Assembly (NCBI GenBank): GCA_021300155.1
Contig: JAJTID010000030.1
Coordinates: forward strand, 1 to 64,000
Direction of reading: 5' to 3'
Length of the DNA stretch: 64,000 bases
Source: Pirellula sp.
Lineage (GTDB): Bacteria; Planctomycetota; Planctomycetia; Pirellulales; Pirellulaceae
The notes beneath the pieces were generated by a model. That model ran no database searches. It saw nothing but the letters and a program-made list of their open reading frames with translations, and was not told the origin of the DNA. Both the position numbers and the translations under genes were made by a program. Of the stretch, positions 27,607 to 36,632 are shown piece by piece; the first letter of the stretch is position 1; each line of letters opens with the position of its first letter.

Positions 27607-28656
27607 ATGACACGACCAGCGAACTGTGTGTTCGTGCTTCTATGCCTTTGGGTCGGAATAGCATTGACCATCGAGAACAACTTGGTGTTCGGCGCACCGA
27701 TCGATCAGTCGAGTACGACGGTGTTGATGAGTCACGACACATTGGTGGACCGAGTTCAAGAAAAGGTTGTCAAATTGTTCGGTGCCGGCGGCGCGAAAGG
27801 ACTTGAGAGTTACCAAAGTGGCGTGCTCATCGGATCCGATGGGTACATCCTGACCAGTTGGAGCACGGTGCTCGATGTGACGAGCGTCAGGGTCGTTGCT
27901 TACGATGGTCGCCGGCTGAATGCGACCGTTGTTGGAGTGGACCCGCCGAACGAGATGGCACTCCTCAAAGTGGATGATGCAGGATTGAGTGGATTCGAGT
28001 TAGACACCAGCCTCGCAATTCGTCCAGGCCAACGCGTATTTGGTGTGAGCAATCTTTTTGGTATCGCGACGGGAAACGAGTATTGCAGTGTCCAAAAGGG
28101 TGTTGTCATGGCCGTTGCACCATTAACTCAGAGGCGAGGAAAGACGAAATCGCTTTATCAGGGGAAAGTCTATGTAATCGATGTGATGACCAATAATCCG
28201 GGGGCTGCTGGCGGAGCCTTGATCGACATGCAAGGACGGCTGATCGGAATTTTGGGGAAAGAAATTCGAGATGAACAGGCAGGAATTTGGTTGAACTATG
28301 CCCTTCCGCTCGATGTTGTCCAAGCATCGATGGATAGGATTCTCAAGGGAAATACATCCGTCGAATCAGAGTCGATTAAGACTGTTGATAAACCTCACCG
28401 TTTGGCAGATCTGGGGCTAACGTTGATACCGGACGTCTTGGCGAAAACGCCTGCCTTCGTCGATCAAATCCGAAAAGGATCGATTGCGGATCATTCTGGA
28501 ATCCAAACCAACGACTTGATCCTTTTAGCCAACGACCAACGCATTGATTCGAGAAAGTCGTTTGAGCGAGTCCTTAGTACATTGAATCGTGCAGACTCTT
28601 TTGAGTTGCTCGTACAACGGGGTCAGGAACTCATTCGAATTCAGGTTCGCCCATGA
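27607..28656 (+). CDS. HtrA-like pseudoprotease with PDZ domain (triad lost)
   Basis: A 349-aa protein with signal peptide (VFVLLCLWVGIALTI) and the same trypsin-plus-PDZ plan as its upstream neighbour. Aligning landmarks: SDGYILTSWST replaces SDGYVLTNFHV (His to Ser86), VDPPNEMALLKV replaces IDPTGDLAVVKM (Asp to Glu116), and NNPGAAGGALID replaces INPGNSGGPLFN (Ser to Ala201). All three catalytic residues are gone while the fold and the PDZ domain (about 263-349, DLGLTLIPDV to FELLVQRGQE) are kept. It should bind but not cleave. The ATG comes 3 bases after the protease stop. The reading frame is intact, so this is a conserved-looking gene rather than a decayed one. Confidence 0.85.
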   Translation: MTRPANCVFVLLCLWVGIALTIENNLVFGAPIDQSSTTVLMSHDTLVDRVQEKVVKLFGAGGAKGLESYQSGVLIGSDGYILTSWSTVLDVTSVRVVAYDGRRLNATVVGVDPPNEMALLKVDDAGLSGFELDTSLAIRPGQRVFGVSNLFGIATGNEYCSVQKGVVMAVAPLTQRRGKTKSLYQGKVYVIDVMTNNPGAAGGALIDMQGRLIGILGKEIRDEQAGIWLNYALPLDVVQASMDRILKGNTSVESESIKTVDKPHRLADLGLTLIPDVLAKTPAFVDQIRKGSIADHSGIQTNDLILLANDQRIDSRKSFERVLSTLNRADSFELLVQRGQELIRIQVRP

Positions 28657-30719
28657 TACTATTTTGTGCCTTTGGCCCGTTGAACCACATGCAACAAACT
28701 TTGCGTCGACCTACGAAGCTATTTCGATGCTTCCTACGTGCTCTTTTTCAAGTGACCTTCGTTCTACTCTCGTGCGTGGGAGGCTTTCGTGGAGAGCGGT
28801 TGCTATTGGGACAACAGACGCTGGATACGCTCGAAGAGGAGGCATTCCAAGCAGCCGGGGACTTTGCTCAAGGAGCGGTGGTTCAAGTCGAGACTTTTGG
28901 CGGAATGGAGTTCGTTAACAAACAAGCAGTTGCACCCGGGCCGTCCACAGGCACGATCTTGACCAGCGATGGCTGGATAGTGACCAGCATGTTTTTGTTT
29001 CGAAGCCAGCCCGCATCGATCACGGTCATTTTGCCGAATGAAGTTCGCAAGGCTGCCAAACTGGTCGCTCGGGACTACAGTCGCGAATTGGCAATTCTCA
29101 AAATTGAGCCCGATGCTCCGCTTCAGGCTGCCATTCCAAGCAATCCTGCAGATTGGAGTATCGGTCAATGGACGATTGCATTGGGCAAAACGTTTGATGG
29201 TCGCGTCGCCAGTCGCAGCATCGGTATCCTGAGCGCTACTGGGCGAATCTGGGATAAAGCTATTCAAACGGATTGCAAAATCTCTCCACAAAACTACGGT
29301 GGCCCTCTGGTTGATTTGCATGGAAGAGTGATGGGAATCCTAACCATCATGAACCCTGGAATTGCGACTGAAGGGGAGGTAGAGCAATGGTATGATTCGG
29401 GAATAGGCTTCGCGGTACCACTGGTAGATGTTTTGCAGCGACTTCCCATGTTGCAGTCTGGGCAAGATATCCACTCAGGAAAAGCGGGAGTACGTGTTCA
29501 AGGCCGGGATGAGTTTCTTGAGGGTTTGGTCCTGAGTGGTGTATCGCCAGGCTCGCCTGCGGCCAAGAGCGGTTTGATGGCCGGCGACAAAATCGTTCGC
29601 GCTGGCTCGTCAGCCACGGCATTGAAACCGGTTGCAACCCATTCCAATCTGAAGCATGTATTGGGGCCCATCGATGCGAATAGCAAACTCTTCGTGGAGG
29701 TAGAACGGCAGGGGACGACCAAACAGTTTGAGATCGTATTGCTGAAGGATCTGCCTGCCTATCGAGAGCCTTATTTGGGTGTCGTAACGATTCGCGATGC
29801 TGACTCTTCGGAACGCATAGTGCAGGTCGCGAAAGACTCGCCTGCTTCTCGCGCTGGGATAAACACAGGTGATGTCATTCATAGCGTTGAAGGAGTACCA
29901 TTGACAAAAGAAGCTGGGCTCGAAGAGAAAATCTTGTTTTTGGATTACCGAGACGAATTGAAAGTGGGTGTCAAGAAACAGAACGGAACGGACATAACCG
30001 TTACGATTCAGCCGACCCCGCGCCCTGATTCAGAGATCCTTTTGGATCGTATGGAACTTCCTAAAGGACCCGGTGGAGCTCAGGCGGATGCCTCCACCGG
30101 AATGGTTCAATTGCCGCTCGGAGACGTCAAGAACAAAGCGTTTGCTGTCGTACCTAGCACATATGAAAAGACCACTCCACACGGTTTGCTCATAGTCTAC
30201 GCCGAAGCTGGCCAACAAGATCCCAAGCGATGGACAAGTTTATGGGAACGCTTTGGAGAAGAACATCGCTGGATCATCGTTGTCGTCCAGTCTGCCGATG
30301 AGAAAGCATGGAGTTTTGAAGAGGTCGAGATCGGGAAACGCTTGAGATCTTATCTAAACACCAACTACACGATCGACCCTCGCCGAGTTTGCATTGGAGG
30401 TGTTGCAACGGGTGGCGTATTGGCCATCATCACCGCTGTTCAAAGCGAAGGCTTTGGCTCTGTCTGGCTTTGCGATTCCAAGGTTGGCGAGAGACTCAAA
30501 CTCCCCCCTGCTGAGCCAAAGAAGTCTTTTCGCTTCTTTGTAAACGGAAAGGACGAGAATTTAGAAGGATTTGCCAAACGCACGCGAGAGGCGGGATACA
30601 GTTTTCAATACCACCAAGAAGAACTTGCAAGTCTCAAGGGAGCCGACTCAGCTAAACTCCAAGAAGACTTAATTCTTGGCAAGCTACAACAATGGTTGCG
30701 ATCTCTCGAAGCTTACTGA
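28653..30719 (+). CDS. HtrA-like pseudoprotease with two PDZ domains and an alpha/beta-hydrolase-like tail lacking its nucleophile
   Basis: A 688-aa exported protein whose ATG overlaps the preceding stop (ATGA, 4 bases). The trypsin-like domain (about residues 70-250) again lacks the triad: TSMFLF (Phe114 in place of His), DYSRELAILK (Glu145 in place of Asp) and SPQNYGGPLVD (Tyr215 in place of Ser). Two PDZ domains follow (about 268-358, GLVLSGVSPGSPAAKSGLMA; and 370-450, IVQVAKDSPASRAGINTGDV). The last 170 residues look like an esterase/alpha-beta hydrolase fold (TPHGLLIVYAEAG...IDPRRVCIGG), but the nucleophile elbow GxSxG reads GVATG with Ala585. So both enzyme modules seem inactive and the protein is probably a binding or scaffold partner. 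Confidence 0.82.
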   Translation: MILFCAFGPLNHMQQTLRRPTKLFRCFLRALFQVTFVLLSCVGGFRGERLLLGQQTLDTLEEEAFQAAGDFAQGAVVQVETFGGMEFVNKQAVAPGPSTGTILTSDGWIVTSMFLFRSQPASITVILPNEVRKAAKLVARDYSRELAILKIEPDAPLQAAIPSNPADWSIGQWTIALGKTFDGRVASRSIGILSATGRIWDKAIQTDCKISPQNYGGPLVDLHGRVMGILTIMNPGIATEGEVEQWYDSGIGFAVPLVDVLQRLPMLQSGQDIHSGKAGVRVQGRDEFLEGLVLSGVSPGSPAAKSGLMAGDKIVRAGSSATALKPVATHSNLKHVLGPIDANSKLFVEVERQGTTKQFEIVLLKDLPAYREPYLGVVTIRDADSSERIVQVAKDSPASRAGINTGDVIHSVEGVPLTKEAGLEEKILFLDYRDELKVGVKKQNGTDITVTIQPTPRPDSEILLDRMELPKGPGGAQADASTGMVQLPLGDVKNKAFAVVPSTYEKTTPHGLLIVYAEAGQQDPKRWTSLWERFGEEHRWIIVVVQSADEKAWSFEEVEIGKRLRSYLNTNYTIDPRRVCIGGVATGGVLAIITAVQSEGFGSVWLCDSKVGERLKLPPAEPKKSFRFFVNGKDENLEGFAKRTREAGYSFQYHQEELASLKGADSAKLQEDLILGKLQQWLRSLEAY

Positions 30720-30747
30720 ATCATAGTTGATTTTTGGGTAAAGACTT

Positions 30748-31389
30748 TTACGGTCGTTGCGTATTGAACATTCGATCCCCGGCATCACCTAATCCTGGAA
30801 CGATGAATTTGTGATCGTTGAGATCAGGATCTACGGCAGCGACGAACACTTTGGCGTCCGGGAATTCTGAGTGAAGTGTTTGAATGCCTTGCTCTGATGC
30901 AATCACACTTAGAACGCGGATGTCCTTCACACCCCATCTTTTCAATGCGGTGATCGCCATACGAATGCTACCGCCCGTCGCAAGCATCGGGTCGAGAACC
31001 ATTCCAACGTCGGCGGGACGGTCTGCGGGGAGTTTGCAGTAGTACTCAACAGGGCGAGCCGTCGCTTCGTCTCGATACATTCCCAAGTGCCAAACTTCCG
31101 CGTTGGGCAACAATTGGAAGATAGGGTCTACCAACCCGAGCCCAGCTCTTAGGATTGGGACAATCGCGACTCGTTGCAATAATCGTTTTCCGATCATCGG
31201 GCAGATCGGCGTCTTTACTTCGACGTCTACTAACGCCAGATCCGCAGTCGCTTCGACAGCTAATAGCATGGCTAGTAGCTGAACTTGGGACCGAAAGAGA
31301 TGTGGCGGTGTATCGATATCTCTCAGGACAGAAAGGTGATGCGCAGCGAGTGGATGCTTCAGTTCAATCCTGTTGTTCATCGTGGTCAT
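30748..31389 (-). CDS. upp: Uracil phosphoribosyltransferase
   Basis: Pyrimidine salvage enzyme: uracil plus PRPP to UMP and pyrophosphate; cytosolic. 213 aa, standard length. Visible: LKHPLAAHHLSVLRD at the start, VPILRAGLGLVDPIF near 80-95, the PRPP-binding loop VLDPMLATGGSIRMAI near 135-150 and the uracil-binding PGLGDAGDRMFNT at the C-terminus. An ATG three codons further in (31380) is an alternative start. It lies 21 bases downstream of the surface-protein gene stop on the same strand, an unusual neighbour; whether the two share a transcript is unknown. Confidence 0.96.
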   Translation of the reverse strand: MTTMNNRIELKHPLAAHHLSVLRDIDTPPHLFRSQVQLLAMLLAVEATADLALVDVEVKTPICPMIGKRLLQRVAIVPILRAGLGLVDPIFQLLPNAEVWHLGMYRDEATARPVEYYCKLPADRPADVGMVLDPMLATGGSIRMAITALKRWGVKDIRVLSVIASEQGIQTLHSEFPDAKVFVAAVDPDLNDHKFIVPGLGDAGDRMFNTQRP

Positions 31390-31410
31390 TATCAGCGTAT
31401 GAATAGCCTA

Positions 31411-34400
31411 CTACCGTCGGGTGGAGGCCAGAAACAAGCGTTTCGACAATATGGCCACACCGGTATGACTGCTAGGATCAGTATCGGTCGCATCGATCAG
31501 ACCTGCAATATCAGCCCCATTCGTATCTACAGGGTTTCCCGTTACGGAAGCGATATTCGTGTAGAGCCCAGAGGTTACGATTCGAGTTGCAGAGTAAGTC
31601 CACGTTTCATTGGTATCTAATCGATTGTTGCCGTTAGTATCACCGCCTTGGAAGAGAGCGTTGAAGTCGTCGGCCGTTGCACCTGTTGTTCCGTTGTCGT
31701 CACGAACAACCACTGTTGCCAACGGGGTATTACCTGTGTTGGTAACAGTGTATGTGAACGTCGCGGTGCTACCAACATTTAGATTCTGACCTGGAGCGGT
31801 GTTCGAATCCTGCCCGTTGGTCGACTTCACTACGTTAATACCCGTCGTTACACCGAAGTGATTGCTCGGATCGGTATCGGTCACGGCAGCAGCTCCTGGG
31901 ATCGCAACTCCCTGCGAGTCAAACGGTGTCGCTGTGATACTCGCGATGTTGGTATGCTGTCCTGCGGTCACGACTCGGGTGGCTTGGTAAGTCCACGTTT
32001 CTGTTGTATCGAGTCGACCATTGCTGTTGGTATCACCACTTTGCAACGTTGGAGTTAGATCGTCCGTGGTCACGCTTGCCGTACCATTGTCGTCCCGTAG
32101 AACAACCGTCCCGAGCGCTGCTGAGCCTGTATTCGTTACAACGAAAGTAAACGTAGCGGTTGCTCCCACTGCGAGCAATGGGCCAGTCGCTGTATTCGCG
32201 TCCTCTCCATTGGTGGACTTTACTACATTGATACCAGCGGTCACACCGAAATAGTTTGCAGGGTCCGTGTCTGTCGCATCGGCGAGACCGGCAATATCCG
32301 CGCCGGTGCCATCGACTGGATTTCCCGTCACCGTCGCTATGTTCGAATACTGTCCTGCGACCACAGTACGCGTCGCGTTGTAGGTCCAAGTTTCTGTTGT
32401 TTCCATACGGCCGTTGTTATTCGTATCACCGCTTTGTAGCGTCGCATTGAAGTCGTCTGCCGTATTACCAGGAGATCCGTTATCATCGCGTACGACGAGG
32501 GTAGCTAAGGCTGTTCCACCTGTATTCGTCACAACATACGTAAAGGTCGCGGTACTACCAACGATCAAGGTTGGACCTGTGGTTGTGTTCGCGTCCTGAC
32601 CATTTACCGACTTTACGACGTTGACAGTTGCTGCCACTCCGAGGTAATTGGCTGGGTCCGTGTCGGTGACGTCTGCCAACGCCGCGATATCGGCACCTGT
32701 CGTGTCCACGGGATTACCGGTTGCTGTCGCGATATTGGTGTATTGACCAGCGACAACGGTTCGAGTCGCTTGATAGGTCCACGTCTCAGTGAGATCGAGT
32801 CGACTGTTGCTATTGGTATCTCCGCTCTGAAACGTTGCATTGAAATCGTCAGCGATGTTTCCGGGAGTTCCATTGTCGTCACGAACCAAGAGAGTTCCCA
32901 ATGGAACGTTGCCAGTTGTTGTCACAACGTAAGTAAAGGTTGCCGTTGTCCCCACGCCCAGGGTTGGCCCTGTTGTTGTATTTGCATCCTGACCGTTGAC
33001 AGACTTTACCACATTGATACTGGCTGTCGCACCAAAGTGGTTACTAGGATCCGTGTCCGTCGCATCTGCTATACCAGCGATGTCAGCACCGTTAACGTCC
33101 ACTGGATTACCTGTAACGGTACCGATGTTCGTATACTGCCCAGCTGTGACAACGCGGGTGGCTTGATAAGTCCACGTTTCCGTTGTGTCCAACCGTCCGT
33201 TACTGTTGGTATCACCAGCTTGCAAGACCGCGTTAAAGTCGTCTGCTGTATTTCCGGTTGTGCCATTGTCATCGCGGACAACCACGGTTCCCAGTGCAAT
33301 GTTACCGGTGTTGGTCACTGCGAAGGTAAAGGTCGCTGTGGATCCAACCGGCAGAATTGGGCCCGTTGCCGTGTTCGCATCTTGTCCATTGGTGGATTTG
33401 ACCAAGTTCACTCCAGCTTGTACACCAAAGTGATTGCTTGGGTCAGTATCGGTAACTTGGTTGTCTGACGGATCTAAAGCTGTGATGCTGGCGATATTGA
33501 CATACTGGCCCGCTGTGACAACACGAGTCGCAGAATACGTCCAGGTCTCTGTGGTTTCAAGTATTGCGTTCGAATTCGTATCACCGCCTTGTAGTGTCAG
33601 AGTGAAGTCATCCGCTGTATTACCCGACGTCCCATTATCATCTCGGAGTACGACAGTATCTAAAGGAGTTCCGCCTGTGTTCGTTACGACGTAGGTGAAG
33701 GTAGCTGTTGAACCAACTGCCAACAACGGTCCTGTTGCCGTATTCGCATCTTGTCCATTCGTCGACTTCACGACCTGAATACTGGCTGTCGAGTTCTGGA
33801 TATTGGTGGTAACAATGTTAGGCACAAGACTTTGAACAACGGTAACCGTAGAGTCCAATTCCGTTACACCATTGATCGTCACTTCGATGGCACCAACGGA
33901 ATTAAAGTTAGCTCCGGTGCCACCATCCGCAGTAAAAGACGCGAAACGAACAAATAGATCTTCTGGAGTAGCTTGCGCAGGAATATTGATGGTGGTCGTC
34001 GAGAAGTTCACCGCGGAGGAATAGATGCGCACTACGACCGTTCCGCCAGAATTATCCCCCCGTGTTGCAAGTTGGATTCCCGCATTCGTATTTGTGTTAT
34101 TGAGAGTTATACCTCCGAGTCCAGTAGCGTCGAGGTTTGCACCATTGCTAACGGAATTGTCAACTCCATCGTATTGGAGCCTAGCAGACCCAAGGACATT
34201 CAATCCAGACGTGAAAGCCAGTGTGCTTATTCCAGGAATAATTGCCAATTCCAGGTTTTGAGATCCACTGGTGAAGACAGCCCGAATATCGCGTTCTCCA
34301 CCCACTACTTCTGGCGCTAGAACGGAGCTATTCACGGTCGTTGCTCCACTATTGGCTGTTACCGTTTGAGCGGTTGAGTTAAACGGATCAATGACTTGCA

Positions 34401-34875
34401 CAGCAGTGCCAGCACGATTGGCATTCGTAATGGTGACCAGAGTTGGATTGGTCGGTGGGTTGAAGCTAGCGGTTGGCAACTGGCGAATGAAGTAACTGCC
34501 CGAAGTCAATGTGTTCGCTGCGAGAGTGCCACCTGCATTGACGCTTGCGAATGTATAGAGACCTGTCGTGCCGTTCGTGACAGTCGTTCCCTGAAGCGTA
34601 TCTGCGCCCGCGTCGAAAACGTTGTTTGTATTCGTATCTCGGAACAACTGCACTGTCGCACCTGGAACAATTGTATCCGTTCCCGACTGGAAGGTATTGT
34701 TTCCGTTGACGTCGACAAACGATGTACCAGAAATGACAGCTAAGTCTAGCGCCATCACGGATCGCTCTTCGAGGGATTCGATACGAAGAGATCGTCGTTT
34801 CTTGGCCCGCTCTAACTCTTTGGTTCGTTTGTTACTGGACAGGTTAGTTAGTATGCGTTGCAAGAGGCCTGCCAT
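31411..34875 (-). CDS. Surface protein with SdrD/SpaA-like domain and six DUF11-type repeats
   Basis: A 1154-aa extracellular protein. The basic N-terminus (LSSNKRTKELERAKKRRSLR) ending in IESLEERSVMAL is the planctomycete-type LExRxxx export motif. Residues about 47-130 form an SdrD B-like/Cna-B domain with ISGTSFVDVNGNNTFQSGTD and DxNxNxVFD-type calcium-binding segments. A beta-rich region follows (about 140-355). From about 360 to the end there are six repeats, each starting with VVKSTNGQDANTATGP or a close variant and containing TFTYVVTNTG, LRDDNGT and TWTYxATRVVTAGQYTNIA. The protein stops soon after the sixth repeat with no anchor, sorting or autotransporter domain. A ribosome site (GGAG) precedes the ATG. 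Likely role: stalk, adhesin or S-layer-like component. Confidence 0.85.
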   Translation of the reverse strand: MAGLLQRILTNLSSNKRTKELERAKKRRSLRIESLEERSVMALDLAVISGTSFVDVNGNNTFQSGTDTIVPGATVQLFRDTNTNNVFDAGADTLQGTTVTNGTTGLYTFASVNAGGTLAANTLTSGSYFIRQLPTASFNPPTNPTLVTITNANRAGTAVQVIDPFNSTAQTVTANSGATTVNSSVLAPEVVGGERDIRAVFTSGSQNLELAIIPGISTLAFTSGLNVLGSARLQYDGVDNSVSNGANLDATGLGGITLNNTNTNAGIQLATRGDNSGGTVVVRIYSSAVNFSTTTINIPAQATPEDLFVRFASFTADGGTGANFNSVGAIEVTINGVTELDSTVTVVQSLVPNIVTTNIQNSTASIQVVKSTNGQDANTATGPLLAVGSTATFTYVVTNTGGTPLDTVVLRDDNGTSGNTADDFTLTLQGGDTNSNAILETTETWTYSATRVVTAGQYVNIASITALDPSDNQVTDTDPSNHFGVQAGVNLVKSTNGQDANTATGPILPVGSTATFTFAVTNTGNIALGTVVVRDDNGTTGNTADDFNAVLQAGDTNSNGRLDTTETWTYQATRVVTAGQYTNIGTVTGNPVDVNGADIAGIADATDTDPSNHFGATASINVVKSVNGQDANTTTGPTLGVGTTATFTYVVTTTGNVPLGTLLVRDDNGTPGNIADDFNATFQSGDTNSNSRLDLTETWTYQATRTVVAGQYTNIATATGNPVDTTGADIAALADVTDTDPANYLGVAATVNVVKSVNGQDANTTTGPTLIVGSTATFTYVVTNTGGTALATLVVRDDNGSPGNTADDFNATLQSGDTNNNGRMETTETWTYNATRTVVAGQYSNIATVTGNPVDGTGADIAGLADATDTDPANYFGVTAGINVVKSTNGEDANTATGPLLAVGATATFTFVVTNTGSAALGTVVLRDDNGTASVTTDDLTPTLQSGDTNSNGRLDTTETWTYQATRVVTAGQHTNIASITATPFDSQGVAIPGAAAVTDTDPSNHFGVTTGINVVKSTNGQDSNTAPGQNLNVGSTATFTYTVTNTGNTPLATVVVRDDNGTTGATADDFNALFQGGDTNGNNRLDTNETWTYSATRIVTSGLYTNIASVTGNPVDTNGADIAGLIDATDTDPSSHTGVAILSKRLFLASTRR
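31440..33795 (-). repeat. Six tandem DUF11-type coding repeats
   Basis: The Gly-Gln/Glu-Asp motif segments fall near 33755, 33385, 32990, 32595, 32205 and 31810, so the unit is about 390-396 bases (about 130 codons) for repeats 2-6 and about 370 for the first. The units differ at many silent sites, so they are related by old duplication rather than being a recent tandem expansion. Confidence 0.8.
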
Positions 34876-35048
34876 CGCGTCTACTCCATGATTAGTATAG
34901 CTAAATCAAACTCGACAATCGTTTCTATCGAATTGATCGGTTGTCTGAGGCCAAAATCTTGGATGAACTATTCTGAACGGTACCGAAAATTCCTATCATG
35001 CCCATTTACTGCTGTTTCCTCAAAAGTAAAAATGCAATGCTATCAATA

Positions 35049-35077
35049 GAAAAAGGGCAGCTCATCGCTGCCCTTCA
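35049..35077 (-). terminator. Rho-independent terminator after the BBP7 gene
   Basis: On the minus strand GGGCAGC, a five-base loop and GCTGCCC form a seven-pair GC-rich stem followed by TTTTTC; it lies about 40 bases after the BBP7 stop. Confidence 0.75.
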
Positions 35078-35114
35078 ACCTCTTTTTGCTTTTTATTCGA
35101 GCCTCTTGATATTC

Positions 35115-36632
35115 TTACCAGCGGTAGTCACCACCCAAACTGAGGCCTTGAATGTAATAGTCTGAATCTTGGAAGGCGAATCGAGGATTCAAGAAAGCTG
35201 TCTGAATTGGATTCTCAGGTGGTAGCAAGTTTGGATTGATCGATGCATCGATTTGATCCCCAGGTCGAACAACATTGCTCCAGTAGATGAACGAGTAGCC
35301 CGCTGTTAGTCTGAGTCGCTCGGTCAGTTGATAACCGATTGTTGCACCTAATTCCGGTATGACTCCGAATTGATCTCGGGTGTACGATCCTATGTTTGTG
35401 CGTTGAGCAAGCAAACCACCGTTATTGGTCGTTGTCTGTCCGTTCTGGGTCGTTTGAGTATTACCTGCAATGGTTACCGTCTGTCTCGTATTACCCAGTC
35501 CTAATCGCATCAATGTATCTAGTGACCAATATCCGCGACGCCCTTGCCATTGAACTCCGAGCTCCACTCCGTTGAACTGATTCTTCGTTTGAAAGCTATC
35601 ATTGAGGATGAAGCTACCAGGATTCAATGTATCCAACGAAGTCAAGTCTTCTCGAACCGTGAGCCCTTCATCGAGTTGAAAATAGCGCCACCCTAATGTT
35701 GCGTCTGTCCGACTTTGCGATGGAACAGGTCCGCAAGAGATAGGGGATATGCCGCATCCGCTGCTGCAACACATCAATCGCTTGAATCGAACGGCTGCAC
35801 CGGTGAATTGCGACGTAACTTCCGATCGGACCCGTCCAGAGATGATATTGGGGAATGCTACGAGTTCAGAATCCTCCTGGCCGGTCAACACATTGTAAAA
35901 GGGTCGAGCCAAGATCGGATTTCCCGTCGAGTTGCGGTCAAAGCTCTCATTCTCTTGGGCCGTCCCCACATATTCGCCTTCGATTCCCAAGTTGGGGTGA
36001 TTGACAAACCACCAACCGAACCGAATTCGCATTCCATTAAGTCGTTCGGACATGATATCGTTGTTGCCACCAAACAGTGTGGTGGCCAAGGGAAGCACTC
36101 CCGCTGCCGCTTGGGCTGTTCCCGCCGGCGAAGTCGTCACGAGTGCTGGCGTTTCCATTCCCGATGCATACCACATCAAGTATTCAACACTTACCCAACC
36201 GTGCGATGGCAAGCAGAGGCAAAGCTGCCGTCCGTCAAAACCACCGGGATTGCAAAGGTCAAAGCTCCTGGGATTGCCACACGAGAGGCCGCACGTATCC
36301 GTCTGGCACGTGGCACATTCGGGGCCTGAACCCATGATGTCAGCCTCGTAATTTTCCCCAAGCACCATTGCTTCCGGTTCGTTTTCGTAGACATCAGTCT
36401 CCGGTGCGGGACCGGACTGCAGAATGCTTTGGTCCGCAATCATGCGAGCAGGAACCTTGCGTCCTACCATCGATGGCCGAGGTACTGCGCTAGACCTGGA
36501 AACAGCATTTTCTTGTGCAACCCGAACCGTTGGACTAGCGGTTCGACCCGTCCCTTGGCTCTGGCCCAGTGCAGTCCCACCTGCAATCGTCGCAACGATC
36601 AAGAGTGCGAGTAAGCGATTCACGACGTTCAC
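35115..36632 (-). CDS. BBP7 family outer-membrane beta-barrel protein
   Basis: A 505-aa exported protein with a signal peptide (NRLLALLIVATIAGGTALGQ), a low-complexity segment to about residue 100, a Cys-rich patch (CATCQTDTCGLSCG and CNPGG to CLCLP, about 105-142), then HGWVSVEYLMWYASGMETPA that opens a barrel. Alternating strands follow to the C-terminal YIQGLSLGGDYRW, ending in an aromatic residue as outer-membrane barrels do. A second Cys patch (CCSSGCG) occurs near 290. The family is planctomycete-specific as far as I recall, with function unknown. The start is GTG at 36632; its Shine-Dalgarno is weak. A terminator follows. Confidence 0.88.
   Translation of the reverse strand: MNVVNRLLALLIVATIAGGTALGQSQGTGRTASPTVRVAQENAVSRSSAVPRPSMVGRKVPARMIADQSILQSGPAPETDVYENEPEAMVLGENYEADIMGSGPECATCQTDTCGLSCGNPRSFDLCNPGGFDGRQLCLCLPSHGWVSVEYLMWYASGMETPALVTTSPAGTAQAAAGVLPLATTLFGGNNDIMSERLNGMRIRFGWWFVNHPNLGIEGEYVGTAQENESFDRNSTGNPILARPFYNVLTGQEDSELVAFPNIISGRVRSEVTSQFTGAAVRFKRLMCCSSGCGISPISCGPVPSQSRTDATLGWRYFQLDEGLTVREDLTSLDTLNPGSFILNDSFQTKNQFNGVELGVQWQGRRGYWSLDTLMRLGLGNTRQTVTIAGNTQTTQNGQTTTNNGGLLAQRTNIGSYTRDQFGVIPELGATIGYQLTERLRLTAGYSFIYWSNVVRPGDQIDASINPNLLPPENPIQTAFLNPRFAFQDSDYYIQGLSLGGDYRW

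Noticed and set aside
32743-33468. 241-aa frame on the plus strand within the surface-protein gene
   Set aside because: It arises from the repeat-rich codon pattern of the opposite strand; no start signal or domain.
31440-33795. Regular repeats resembling a CRISPR or satellite array
   Set aside because: The period is near 390 bases and the repeats are in-frame coding domains with diverged third positions; they are not short direct repeats with spacers.
35715-36329. 204-aa frame on the plus strand opposite the BBP7 gene
   Set aside because: It is a shadow frame with no plausible motif.
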